DNA of 64,000 nt, from positions 1,612,001 through 1,676,000 of the forward strand of contig VDMD01000003.1 in the NCBI GenBank assembly GCA_007026445.1. Direction: 5' to 3'. The stretch comes from Schizophyllum amplum. Lineage: Eukaryota; Basidiomycota; Agaricomycetes; Agaricales; Schizophyllaceae. The position numbers and the translations under genes are program-made. Of the stretch, positions 21,280 to 33,467 are shown piece by piece; the stretch's first letter is position 1, and every line of letters begins with the position of its first letter. Under the pieces are notes generated by a model that was given only the letters and a program-made list of their open reading frames with translations, had not been told where the DNA came from and made no database searches.

Positions 21280-22683
21280 ATATTGTTGTCGAGATATTGC
21301 TCACTCTTCTGCAGTCAGCCTCTGAGCGCCTCTTCCTTCACCACCTCCAGACGACGTATCTCAGGGCCTTGTAAATATCAACCAGCGTCCTTCCGTGTCA
21401 ACCTTCTTGCCGCGACCTCCCTTCGGCGATCCGTTGCACGGACTCGTTCCTCGGACGCGTAGTCGATCTTTACTGTACCTCCGCTCTCTGCTTGCTCCCT
21501 TGACTGAACACTACCTTGCTAATTATGTATCCCTGTACTCTCTCCGGTCGCATTGCATAGACGCTCGTTCGGTAGTCCCGCTTCACGTATCGCACTGCAC
21601 CATTGAAAAATAGAGATAAGTATCTGAAGCCAGAGGCAGAGCAGGGCCGGGCAGGCTTGCTGAGGGACTTCCAGCCCGGTCAAAGTAACTGCGAGTGCAA
21701 CCGGGCCTCATACTGGCCTCATACATACATACTGAGAAAGCCGTGCTAATCGTAAATGAGGTAGGGCAGCGATCCCGTTATCCCCGTACGGCGTAAACAC
21801 ACACTTGAAGAAAAAGTGCGCCTCGTACTGTCAGGTCTGACGGGCGAAATCTTCATAACCAGGGTATATTGCTTCATCTCAACCGACGGCGATAACGGCC
21901 TGCCACTCTTCCACATGTACTAGTCTACCTTCGAGACCTAAGCGAGCGCCTCGTAGAATGAGTACATCTGGACAGCGGGGTACCCGGGAGTCCTCAAGGC
22001 CTCAAGCAGGCTGTCCGAGTCGAGTCGGGGCCACATTCTATGCACATTCTATGTGACTGTCGCGGTAACTTGCATCTGATAATTTTCCGGAAATAAGTCA
22101 TGTACTCCGATGGTCGGGCGTGGGTCGGGCAGGGCTGGACATCCCGGACATGACATGAGCGTCTGGTAATGGACAGGTACTGAGTGGCATTGGAGCTCAG
22201 CGCGTACATGCTACGTTGCGGCGAGAAGGCGTATCTCGTTGGCGTTCAACAACAAGAGCCCACTCTCTGATACATTGACACCTTGCAGTCAAGCTGTCTG
22301 GAAAGGTAAGGGAGCTACCAACGTGCTTCCTTTGGCTTGAAGGTAGCGAAGCATTCTGCGAGATTCTCTTCACCGCCTCATTTTGACTCAACAACGACCC
22401 GGACTAGCGACGACTGGGGTGTGGCCGTCCTTCACAGTCCTGGTGTTGATTATGCATCAGAATTCAGCAGATGGTGGTTATCCCATGGTTGTGTCGCACT
22501 CCATATTCATAGCCTGAGGAAGAAGAAAGCCAGAGAGCACCTCCAAGGTCACTTCAGAGTCGTCGTGATGGTGGAAGTTCAACCTTGGTTCGGCGATTGC
22601 CGATGGCACGAACGTCCCGGTCGCCCGGCGCCCATCGCTCGGCACTGCCGATCAACTGGCGATATGTTCACGAACAAGTCGCA
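21280..22683. other. Intergenic, 1.4 kb, no gene recognised
   Basis: Holds the hydrophobin 3' UTR and the promoter of the F-box gene. ORFs here are short and without motifs. Confidence 0.5.
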
Positions 22684-24337
22684 ATGATCAATCCCCTCGA
22701 CATACCAGAAATCGGCTTTGCGATATGCCAGCAATGCAGTCGGCGTTCTCTGTGCAGGCTTGCGCTAGTCTCCAAATACTGGCACGCCGTGTCCGATTTT
22801 CTGCTCTGGGAGAGCATTCCGGGTCTGGTCTGCCTGCTGTCCCTCATGCCGGAGGATGCTTGGGAGGTGAACAATGTTAGGTCACCAGGGGGGCTCTTCT
22901 TCCAATTCAAGCGTGTCTTTGTGCGTAGCCTTTGTATTTGTACCGGCTGTACAAGCCTAATGTCAACCACAGAGATTTCGCCGACCCCTGACTCCAAAAG
23001 ACTGGGAACCCGTCCTCAGGCGGTCCCTTGCCGTGCGTGTGCTGGATCAGACGGCCCTGGGACGACGCCGTGTCGTGTACACTCAAGATGCCATCGACGT
23101 GATCGCAGCTTGTCCCCCACACGGGAAGCTCTGCCCCGAACTCAGGCGCCTCGACATTCGCGCAAGCGGCCTATTCTCCACAAACTCATCCTCCCACCTC
23201 GCCAGCGTACTCATATCCCCCACTATGACTTCCTTCACGCTCTCACTCGATGCTGGCTGCAGCGTACCTGCGGACTGCAGCGCGCTCGCACAGGCATGTC
23301 CGAGGTTGCGCACCCTCGTCATTCGCGAACGCGTCGGTGATCCCAAATATATCAACGCTATCATTAACGCGTTCCACCGACATCCTACGCTGGATCGCGT
23401 CACTTTGCACGCTTCGGGGCCTTCAGACGCGCTCGAAGTCGTTGCGGGTCTCCCATCCCTCACCACGCTTGAGGTGCAATCGCTCACGCGCGTCGTACCC
23501 GTCCTCAACATGCCCCACCCCACCCGTCTGTTCACAGCGCTCACCAGCCTGACTCTCGAAGGCTGCACGTTCGCCATAGTGTGCGCTATGATGTGCGCAT
23601 GGGACTGGCGCCCGATCCGTGTCCTGGTCCTGGAGGCCGTGGTATACGAGTCGGCTTGGGACTTCCGTATCCTCATGCAGCACATCCGGGCCCACTGCGA
23701 CCCATCGGCACTTACGAACCTCACAATCCATGGTCATAACCCCGACGAAGTCGACGTATGGCCTCTTACCATTCGCGATCTCGCTCCCTTGCCCCGCCTC
23801 CCGAATCTCGTGCAATCCTTCGTAACAGTGCCATACAGCGACGTACTCTCCGATAGCGACTGGGGCGAGATTGTGGCGCGGTTCCCCTCTATCCAGGCAT
23901 TCAGGCTGCAGACCGAGGATCTGGACGATAATGTGGCGCGCGTCTCGACCTTGGAAAGCCTGTTGCACTTCGCCAACGGCTGTCCGCGTCTCCAATTCTT
24001 GTGTCTGCCGATCGCTAGGGTCATTGCTCCTCCGGACTATGCCTTGCGATTGCAGTCGCCGCAGCAAAGTCTGGCGGTACTGGACATAATGTGGGGGATA
24101 ACTATCGAGGATGCGGATGATGCTGTCAATTTCCTGAATTCAGCTTTCTCGGGGTTGGGAACGGTCGTATGCGCTACCCACAGATCAACTGCAGATGGCC
24201 ACGGATTTGAGGAGCAGGATGATGCGGACGAGCCATGGGCTCGGTTGAAACGAGGTGTGGAGGACAACTTCGAGAAACGACGTACTTCTTTACGGACAGA
24301 CATATCCGATACTACACAGGAAATTAGACATAAGTGA
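22684..24337 (+). CDS. F-box-like protein with leucine-rich C-terminal region
   Basis: Two exons, 22684-22920 and 22973-24337 (phase 0, 533 residues). The N-terminus MINPLDIPEIGFAICQQC, followed by SRRSLCRLALVSKYWHAVSDFLLWESI, is the F-box-like pattern common in basidiomycete expansions: an IPE start, C/S-RRSL, and W near residue 40. The remainder has LRR-like spacing (CPELRRLDIRASG, LTTLEVQSL, LTSLTLEGCTF, LTNLTIHG). Such proteins would recruit substrates to SCF ubiquitin ligases; target unknown. ATG at 22684 is preferred over an upstream in-frame start at 22585 because the F-box begins there. Confidence 0.78.
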
Positions 24338-24530
24338 CCCTTATGTTGTACCGTACAATGTACCTGAATTTAGCGGCTGGGGTAGCCTTTTCGGAGTCTG
24401 ATCCGCTGAACTCATGGCCCAAGCTGGACTGTAACTTGAACTTTGCGACACGTGATCGTGCGTACCTGCGTGACGATCGCGTCGCGCGGCGCTTGTCCTG
24501 GACTCTTGAACGCCTGCCGTGGTCACCGTG

Positions 24531-26354
24531 ATGGCCATGTCTTTGTTCGGGCAGCCCAGCACAAGCAACCAGCCCGCTGGCGGCGGCTTGTTTGGATCTA
24601 CAAACACTGCCTCACAACCCTCTGGCGGTCTCTTTGGATCCACAAACACAAACACGCAACCATCTGGCGGTGGTCTATTTGGCTCAAACACCGCCAATAC
24701 GACTCAGCCGGCGTCTGGGGGGCTCTTCGGTAATGCGCAAAATCAGACGCAGAACACGACAGGAGGCGGCCTCTTCGGCGCGTCTACCACGAACACGAAC
24801 ACGAACACCGCGAACAGCAATCCTCTGTTTGGCGGTAAGCCCGCAGGGAGTCTCTTCGGAGCCACCGCAGCGAACGCAAACACGGGCGCGACGGGAGGGG
24901 GAGGTCTCTTTGGCTCGACAACCGGGCAGCAGAACCAGGGTAACTCCCTCTTCGGTGGCGGCACGGGCGCGAACCAGCAGCAACCGGCGCAGAGCGGCGG
25001 GCTCTTTGGCAACACGAATACAAACACCAATCAGCAGCAAGGAGCGTCGGGTGGCCTTTTTGGAAGTACGAATGCCAACACGAATGCCAATGCAGGCGGC
25101 TTGTTTGGCAGCAAACCGGCCGGAGGACTGTTTGGATCTGCACAACAGGCGGGCACGAGCACAGGATCGGGAGGGCTCTTCGGAGGTGGGCAGACGCAGG
25201 TGCGTTCATCTCAATATTGCCCTCCACACTTACTCACGAAGCTGCTTTCAGCCCAGCGGCAGTCTCTTCGGTCAGTCGACGAACAACTCGAACCCCATGT
25301 TTGGCGGACAGTCCACAAGCAATGCGCTGTTCGGTGGCCAGCAGCAAAATCAATCAATTGCTCCCGCACAAAGCCTACTCATGTCCCGCGCGACGCAGGC
25401 GCAAGCGCCTCCCGCAAACGATCCCCAATCCCAGTTCCTGCGCCTACAAGGTCGCATCGAAGAGATCTCCAATTCCTGGAATCCACAGAGTCCGCAATGT
25501 CGCTTCCAACACTACTTCTATAACCTCGTCCTACCCGAACAAGTCGCGATGTACGGTCGACCGTCGAACGCGACCAACGACGCGGCCTGGCAAGAGGCCG
25601 TGAGGCGCAACCCGGATCCTTCACGGTACGCACGTACTCATCAGTTGTCGCTCGTGAATACTCATATTCAACGCAGTCTTGTACCGGTCCCAGCTAACGG
25701 CTTTGGTGACCTGCGCGCCCGCGTTGAAGGGCAAACGAAGCACGCGGCCGACCACCAAGAGAAGATCAAAGACCTACAGTCCCGCATAGCCAAACTCCGC
25801 AACGCTCACGAGCTCGAAAACCACACGAAGCTGCAGCGTGCCGCCGCTATGCAGATGCAGGTTACGCACCGGCTACTCAAGTTTGTGGCGCGTTTATACC
25901 TACTTATACCCTCTGTGCGGCAAAGCACGCTGCTGCCCGAGGAGGAGCAGCTACGCGCGGTGTTGGAGGAGATAGGGGAGGATTTGTCGCGCGGGCAGGG
26001 AGGCGGGCGTATGCGGGCGAAGTTGAATGAATTGTGGGCGCTGGTAGGGGTCCTCAGCGCGGCGCGCGAGCGGCAGGTGACAGGGGCAGGCGAGTGGGCG
26101 GTCGTAGATGAAGAGGGTTTGGCACGCATCGGACAGGTACGTGGGCGGGTGGCGAAGTCGAACAGGGACTGACTTGTTTTTAGATCCTCGCCGACCAACA
26201 ATCCGGGCTCGCGCATATTACGAAGGTGCTCAAGAAGGCGCAGCGCGACATCGCTGTGATCTTGGGCCAGCGTCCCACCGACCTCGACGACGTTGATGGA
26301 GAGGAGCTCTGGGGGTCAGCAGCAGGTGCGCTGCGCGCCAGCACCCTGCGGTGA
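24531..26354 (+). CDS. NUP54: Nucleoporin of the Nup54/Nup57 family, GLFG type
   Basis: Component of the central channel complex of the nuclear pore (with Nup62/Nsp1 and Nup58/Nup49). Four exons, 24531-25199, 25252-25625, 25677-26136 and 26184-26354, close in phase; 557 residues. The first 250 residues are GLFG repeats in Asn/Thr/Gly/Gln-rich spacers (GGGLFGSTN, SGGLFGNTN) and end with SLFGQS, PMFGG and ALFGG. The structured part starts near FLRLQGRIEEISNSWNPQSP, followed by CRFQHYFYNLV, and has the Nup54-typical LVPVPANGFGDLRARVEGQ before a coiled coil (HQEKIKDLQSRIAKLRNAHE). The second start (24537) is also possible. Convergent with the AA9 gene. Confidence 0.93.
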
Positions 26355-26605
26355 TGACAATGAGACATCGAAGTCGTGGGGATGTTCTTTTGTGTTGTAT
26401 CCTTAGCACATTCGCGGATGTATTCGCACCAGGTCGTCGTTCGCCACCAGATTTTATGGCCATAATTCAGCGAAACCTAGATTGCCCTTTCACCCCGCGT
26501 ACACGCCCGCCCGAACACTGTGATGCTACAAGTACATACTTAACTCAAAACTGCAAGCCAGGGTAGACAGCGCCACCGGGAGGGACATACGCCTGGATGG
26601 CACGC

Positions 26606-27768
26606 TTAGTTGTGTTCAACCACAATCATCGGAGTGCTCACCTTGTCCGCCGCCTCGCCTTGGTACGGGTTGAAATGGATACCCGGGTCGGTCGCCTGAG
26701 CAGATGTCAGTACAATATCTCAGCCTGCAGGTGTACATGCACAAACCGAGTACGCTCCAGGGAAGCTCAAGCCCGATGGCTTCAAGGATCCACCGCCAGT
26801 GACCGTGAGTTGCACGCACACTATTTTGAATGAGGTGAGACCGTGAAGCGGTGAACTTCACTCATACATACCTGGGTAGAACTGGGCACCGCCTATGTTG
26901 CTTGCACCGTGCAATGCTGTCAAGATACAATGAGAACGTCTGCGACGCGCCGAGGATGACGACTCGGTAGCGCACCAAGGTTCTCGTGGCGGAGCAACTG
27001 GCGCAATGGTCAGCGACAGAAGGACATAACGTGCGATATACTCACGTAGGAGCCGGGGGCGATGTTGCTTGGGATGTTGACGTCGTAGGTGAAGTTCGAA
27101 GACTTGGCCAGGACGTCGCTAGCCCAGACACCGTTCTCGTACGCGTCCTGCTGGATCTATAAACAAGGCGTGTAAGCGACGTTCGAGGATACAAATGAAG
27201 CCTTCAGATACCTTGAACCACGGACTGCCGGTGTCGCCCTTGAAGGTGGAGCAATCGTCTGTGGCGCACTTGGCCATGTAGTTCAGAATGGGGCCGTAGT
27301 GTCCGGTCTAGGACGACTCAGCATGGAACTGCATGAGGTCACGAAACAAGGACCCACGGGCCAAGTGTTCCACATCATCGATACTGTGCCGCCTGCTTCA
27401 ACGGTGGCCTGGATAGGTCCCGATGGTAGCTTCGAGTTGCCTATGGAGCAGGTGATATCGCCCGAAGTGGGGTCAGAGATGAAGCCCTGCGTGAGTCGCA
27501 TTCAGTATCAGCGAAGATGCCTCAGCGAATGCAGTCGGGCTTACGCTGTCTGATTTCGTTGCGCGTACGACACGGAGAGGCTGGGGAGTCTTATACGGGT
27601 CTGACTGCACATCCCATCCTACGGAGAATGAGTAAGGTGGCAAGGGCTTTATGAGCAATGGTACTTGCCTGGTATAACCTCCCCGTTGATCTTGATGTAC
27701 GGGACGTAGCCGTGCGCAGCGACGAGGCCAGCAAGAGACACGATTGCAAGAGGCGTCAGACCGTGCAT
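26606..27768 (-). CDS. AA9 lytic polysaccharide monooxygenase (formerly GH61)
   Basis: Secreted copper enzyme that oxidatively cleaves cellulose or related glucans. Nine exons close in phase: 27768-27669, 27618-27545, 27486-27358, 27307-27212, 27156-27046, 26997-26976, 26916-26872, 26820-26747 and 26695-26606; 246 residues. The signal peptide ends LAGLVAAHG, so the mature chain starts with the copper-binding His1 (HGYVPYIKINGE). Further family marks: GWDVQSDPY, DITCS, TGHYGPILNYMAKC (second brace His), IPSNIAPGSYLLRHENLALH, GGAQFYPVCVQL (axial Tyr) and FPGAYSATDPGI. No CBM is present. Intron 1 uses a GC donor (CCAG then GCAAGT); a GT donor 4 nt downstream breaks the frame. TATATAA at 27818-27824 lies about 50 nt upstream of the ATG. 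Indicates a plant-biomass degrader. Confidence 0.95.
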
Positions 27769-28771
27769 GACGAGGAGATCCTTGGTGGTACTGGAGAGTT
27801 ACACCATGATAGCGTGTTATATACGCGTAGGCAAAAAGGTACGCCCACTGCAATGCGAGGCACACTGCGTTTGCAACACGGAAGAACGCCTCTACTCACC
27901 TCAGCAACATTTCAGGCTGCCGTGATCATCCGCGCGGCGAGCCCAAAGACTCTAGGCCTCAGCCAGGGCCCCGCGCGCTGTAGCCTAGGGCATGGGTAAT
28001 TATCGAAGGATCATCGGCGGGTACACCACATACAACGGAAGAGATCCAATGCATGGCGCCTGTTTGTCGAGGGTCAAGTAAGAAGAAGACGCATAGAAGA
28101 CATCACCTGGCTTGTCCGAGATTACGAGGATTATCCGGGCGTAGAATAGACGCGAGCGCGAAGGCGAAATTCGAGGCACAGAGGCGAGTTGGTAGGCGTA
28201 GAACAGCACCGGAGGTCGCGTGCCCGCAGCGGCGTTAGCCGACGGAACATAGCGTACAATAGGAACAGCGCAGGCGGTCGCAAGCAGAAGACGTGCAACG
28301 TACCATGACGTGAAAGAGTCCTCGGGCCAGCTGAGAACAGGCTCAGATGGCATTCAGAATTATTAATGATACTGATGTGGGCGCCCAAGTCGCGTGAGAT
28401 GAACGTCTAATGGACCATGGCAGTTTTGGTCCAGGGACGGAAAATGCAAGCCATTGTCAGAGGGCGGTGGGCCTGCATCTTCTCAAGAAGCAATACAGCG
28501 TAGGTGCGAAGTAAATAGGCGCAATGAGGTGTATTGATTTGTACAGCCTCGTACAGTCTCGAAGAATCCTCAAGCGCCGTGGTGATGGTAGCTACTAGCT
28601 AGGAGGAGCGTGAGAAAGCCGTCACGTGTGTGTTCGACTTGGTGAGCCTTAGACACACATCACGTGAAGAGCTGTATAGCACAACACCGGCGTTTGCCGA
28701 GTAACGCCACTTGCCCTTACTGCCGTGATCAGCGACGATATATCCTCAAGACCGCCGCGCCCGCCCTCAAG
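27769..28771. other. Divergent promoter region, AA9 and RPL27
   Basis: 1.0 kb between outward-reading genes. TATATAA (minus) at 27818-27824. The minus ORF at 28000-28353 has no motif and I do not call it. Confidence 0.5.
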
Positions 28772-29620
28772 ATGGTTAAAGGTGCGTGAGACGGCTGAAT
28801 GCGCGTTGAATGAAAGCTGACGGACGATGGTGCAGTCTACAAGCCCGGAAAGGTGATTATTTCTTCGATGGCGAGTGTCGAAGGGGGGCCGATCGGTCGT
28901 CGGTGAATAGCGCGTGAAGGGCTGGCACAGGAAAGGTCGGCTTGGGGAGGTACTCGAGGCGAGGGCTTGGTGCTGAGAGGAGCTGGTGCTGACAGGCCGG
29001 CCGGAGGGGGGCGCAGCGATACGCAGTCCGTGCGGGATCTGCTCCGGACAGTAAACTGATTCCTTCTTGTTCAGGTCGCAATCGTTCTGCGGGGACGCCA
29101 GGCCGGCAAGAAGGTGGTTGTCATCAAGCAGCTGGACGAGGGCACGAAGGACAGGCCGTACCCGCATGCGATCGTTGCCGGCATCGAGCGCTACCCGCTC
29201 AAGGTGCGTCTGCACCCTCCCCATGCTCCCAACCCACTAACGGCGCATTCTACAGGTGACAAGACGGATGGGGCAGAAGAAGCTTGCACGCAGGAGCAAG
29301 GTCAAGCCTTTCATCAAGGTGTGCTATCGCCCTCTTCCTCTGCAGCGATCTGCGAACTCACGGCCCTGTGTAGGTCATCAACTATTCGCACATGTTCCCC
29401 ACCCGTTACGCGCTTGAGCTCGAGGGCTTGAAGGGCTCTGTTGCCTCGGACACCTTCAAGGAGCCGACGCAGCGGGAGGACGCGAAGAAGACGATCAAAA
29501 AGATGCTCGAGGACCGGTACACTTCGGGCAAGAACAAGTGGTTCTTCCAGCCCCTCCGCGTGAGTCCTCTCCTGATGTTGAAGATAACGAGCTTTCGCTG
29601 ACTCCATATTTCAGTTCTGA
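28772..29620 (+). CDS. RPL27: 60S ribosomal protein L27 (eL27)
   Basis: Structural protein of the large ribosomal subunit. Six exons, 28772-28781, 28836-28852, 29075-29203, 29256-29318, 29374-29559 and 29615-29620; 136 residues, exactly the family length. Reads [20 protein letters not shown], then [38 protein letters not shown] and [10 protein letters not shown]. The second exon is 17 nt and the last exon is only TTC plus stop. The 222-nt second intron is the largest; I found no convincing snoRNA box pair in it. Confidence 0.97.
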
Positions 29621-30273
29621 TCGGTTCACCCTGTTGGTCTTCCTCTCACCTGTATCGACATGCCCTTCCCCTCGTACAAAACTACTGTATGACCTATGAT
29701 ATATGTCGCGCATGCATCCCTCATCGTGATCCTCAACACAATGCCCACCAATACCTCCACGCAAGTAGCCGCTATCAGATAGGGCGACTCTGCGACTCAC
29801 GTTCCGCTGCACACCGTCCGCGCAGAGCTTTTGGAGAGTGATCATCTTCATTCTTCGTTTGAATTTCGGACGCTGGGCACATGCTATGTGGGTCAGACTA
29901 AGGGTGTGGTGTCAGACTGTGTCTGGGCAGTGGATGGGATGCCGTAGTCTCTGCCGCTCTCAAGCGGGGCAACCATGGCTCTAGCATCTAGCAGCGTCGT
30001 CTGATCACAGACCGAAGCCCCTTACTACCCGTCAAGTTCTATATGTCGGCTACTGTCGAGCATAGGAACCTGCTATAAACCTTTCAATGGAAGTTGAAAC
30101 TCGACGAGGCGCCGGCCAAACAACAAAACATCGGCACGGCGGTACGACGGCTTCTCTTAGCTTGAACCTGACCACCATCCCTCGCGACCTGCTGCCTGTT
30201 GTTCTACTCATTCTAATCAGGGACGCGAATACCGACTCGGTGCTCACGTCGTAACCCCAGTCAGCGCGTGAAT
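29621..30273. other. Intergenic, RPL27 to CAC2
   Basis: 0.65 kb with the RPL27 3' UTR and CAC2 promoter. No gene or clear repeat seen. Confidence 0.5.
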
Positions 30274-32793
30274 ATGCGGTTCAGAACCCTCGAGATCCGG
30301 TGGCACGACAGCAAACCCATCTCCAGCTGCGACTTTCAACCGCGTCGCGCGCGTTCGGGGCTCGACAAGAGCCAGCAGGCGCAGGGGTACCGGCTGGCCA
30401 CGGCTGGGGAGGACAATCACGTCCGGGTCAGCTCCTGTTAGCGCTTCAGGCTTGACAAGGATCGCTGACGCTGCCAACAAAGATATGGATGGTGCACCCC
30501 AACCTGAAGCCTGCGCATGGTGCGGAGGGCATCGCTAGCTCGAGCAGTAGCGCCCGTCCTCCCAACGTGGAGTATCTGGCGACACTGAGCAGGCACTCTG
30601 CGGCGGTGAATGTAGTCAGGTTCTCCCCCAACGGTACGTGGCCTTTGTTCACGCGTCAAACCTCTATATTCACGCGTAATACAGGAGAGTTCATCGCGTC
30701 GGCGGGGGACGGTGCGTATATGAACGCACAGTCGTCGAAGAACGCGTACTCAAAGTACCCCAGACGGTATGATCATCATTTGGACCCCGTCGTCCAGCCC
30801 CCAGGCAGCGACGTACGGCAGCGACCTTAGCCAGGAAGATTTGCAGCACGAGAAAGAGTACTGGAAGCCAAGAACTACGTTCAGGTGCATAGAGAAAAAC
30901 CGGCCCTGGACAATGTCTTACCTATTCCAATTAGGTGCACACAAATGCAGGTCTATGACTTGGCGTGGAGCCCGACGGGCGAATATCTCATCTCAGGAAG
31001 CACGGACAACGTCGCTCGAGTTTACTCCACTACAGATGGTACGTGTCCCAACCATTACAGCCTCACCCGACTAAGCGGAGACAGGCAAATGCGTGCACGA
31101 GATTGCCGAACACAACCACTATGTGCAGGGCGTCGCTTGGGACCCGCTGAACGAGTACATTGCCACCCAGAGCAGTGACCGGTCCATGCACGTTTACAGC
31201 ATCAGCACGACAGCTCAGGGTGGGTTCGAAGCGCACGCTGTCGGCAAGAATAGCCGTATGCCTCACCGACAAACGCGGACTCCCAGTGCACACGGGGGCT
31301 CCCGCCCTCCCATGTTCCGCCGGGAATCCACTGCGAGCGACATGGAGTCCGTGACGAGCGACTATCCAGTGAAAGAGAGCCTCAGCGAGTCGGGCAAGGA
31401 CGTCACGCCTCTCACGCCGGCGATGTCGGCGGTGAGCACGCCGTCCGTCGCCATGTTTCCGCCGCCCGCCTTCGACCCGCCCTCGTCGCGCCGCTCTTCC
31501 TTCAGCTCCCAGGCGCCGGGCTCTCCCAGCACATTCAGCCGATACGGGAGGTCACCATCGCCGATGCCCGCGCTTCCTGCCATCCGCGCCGCGTCACCCG
31601 CGTGGACAAACGTGAAGCTATACGGAGACGAGAGCTATACGAACTTTTTCCGCCGTCTGACGTTCAGTCCCGACGGGGGTCTGCTGCTGACGCCTGCCGG
31701 ACAATTTGAGGACCCGAGCGTGTCGGCCATTCCCGCGCTCGCGCTGTCCGAGGATGGGACCCCTGCGCGTGGGCGTAAGTCGAGGCCGACTATCACGACT
31801 TCAACGGACCATCCTGGAGGCTCGTCTTCGACAAGTTCGGTGTACATCTACTCGCGCGCCAACTTTGCACGCCCTCCTATTGCACAGCTTCCGGGACATA
31901 AGAAGGCCAGCATTGCTGTCCGGTTCGCGCCCCAACTGTTCGAACTGAGGCGGGGGGTCACGGGACCCGATCCGGATAGCCATAGGGGGGTGCTCGAGGG
32001 CGGTCAGCAAGGTGCCATGGACGTGGACATTGTAGGCCCAACGTCAGCTGCTGCTTCATCGACCTTGTCGCCTGTGCGACCATCGACATCGGGCTCAGTA
32101 GTGTCGCCCATGCCCATGTCTGCGGCGCCGTCCTTTAGCATGCCGTCACCGGCGCTGTCTGCCGTAGACATGCGCCCTCCAACGCCGCTCACTTCAAACC
32201 CGCCATCGCGGATACCGACTCCCACACCTCCGACGACTTCGCCTGTCTTTGCGCTGCCATACCGCATGCTGTATGCTGTTGTCACAATGGACACAGTCAC
32301 TATCCACGACACGCAACAGGCAGGGCCTATCTGCATGCTCACGAAGCTGCACTATGATGAATTTACGGATGCGTCATGGTAAGCATGATCTTCTACCAAG
32401 CAGCATCCTCATATTGACATGCTGCGCAGGACCTCGGACGGCCACTGCCTCATGCTCTCTTCGCGCGACGGGTACTGCACGATCGTTGTCTTCGACGATG
32501 TCCCGCCTGCGCACCATTCTCCGCGGCTTGCATCGAGGCTGGCGTCGTTCGCTGTCCCCAGCCTTACGCCCTCCCTTGCGCCCAGCTCCGCGACGAGCCC
32601 CGCACCCACAGCGTCTAAGAAACGCGGCGCAGAGCCGCCCACACCGGCGCAGAGCGTAGATGGGGACGCGCAAGCGTCAACCTCGGCCACCGAAGCGCCG
32701 ACGCTTGCAGGCGAGAGTGGCAAGAACGACAAGGAGCCGCCGAAGAAAAAGCGTCGTGTGGCGCTCACGCATGTCAGCGAACTCGGGCCGTAG
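30274..32793 (+). CDS. CAC2: Chromatin assembly factor 1 subunit Cac2/p60 (WD40)
   Basis: Middle subunit of CAF-1, which deposits H3-H4 behind the replication fork. Seven exons close in phase: 30274-30426, 30483-30633, 30685-30711, 30764-30884, 30935-31038, 31085-32378 and 32430-32793; 737 residues. The start MRFRTLEIRWHDSKPISSCD is the CAF-1 p60 signature. WD repeats follow (YRLATAGEDNHVRIW, FIASAGDDGMIIIWTP, YDLAWSPTGEYLISGSTD, VQGVAWDPLNEYIATQSSD, HCLMLSSRDGYCTIVVFDD). A long Ser/Pro-rich insert (about residues 240-420) separates propeller blades, and the tail is Ala/Pro with a basic end (PPKKKRRVALTHVSELGP), where Asf1-binding B-domains lie in relatives. The 27-nt third exon is confirmed by phase. 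Confidence 0.94.
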
Positions 32794-33467
32794 GTCGATG
32801 CACCGTACCGACTTGCTCAGCATGCCTACTCTCCTTCCGCTGACGCTTGTATACACGCTGTTGTGCGAGCGGCTACGGGACCAGTTACTTTATATTGCTC
32901 TAATTTGCCCTGAATCGTGCTTTGCGTTTCGCTCTCCGCTGTAAGTAGGAAGCCTTGTAATTGTACTTGATGTCGAACGCCCTACTTACTTATCTATCTG
33001 CTTTTGTGTCGTTGCTCGCCGCCCATAGCTGGTGTGACCGGTTACCAGTGACAGCGGGTGACAGGCGAACTGTGACTTACATCCTCAGGCTCTCCGACCG
33101 CGCAAGATATTCAGGCGTTCGTTGTACGAGTCGGGGTAGGTACACACAAAAAAGGTCCAGAGAGTGCTTTGAGCGCATGCAATGCATTGCAAGAGTATCA
33201 TTCGAATGACGGCGGTCCGTTATCCATTCATCGCAGTGCTCACTGCAGCAGTTCTATCAAGCGGCTTCAAGATAAGAGAGGTCCGCCAATCCCCATCATC
33301 CGGGAAGCTGTGAGTTGCCGGAGGTATACATAAGAGCAGGTCGCGCAGACGGATTCAGGTGCGCAGCTCAGTGGGTCCAGCCGCCGCTCATTTGGGTTCG
33401 GGAGCCCAATTAGATATAGGCGCCCTGTGAAGCCCAACGTTACTTTCAACGATCAACTCTCACGGTC
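32794..33467. other. Intergenic, CAC2 to permease
   Basis: 0.67 kb. No gene recognised; contains the promoter of the amino-acid permease. Confidence 0.5.

Noticed and set aside
28853..29074. snoRNA in the long RPL27 intron 2
   Set aside because: Several CTGA words but no matching C box with flanking stem, and no clear H/ACA layout.
28649..29224. 191-codon minus ORF over RPL27
   Set aside because: Lies across introns and exons of a certain RPL27 gene and has no motif.
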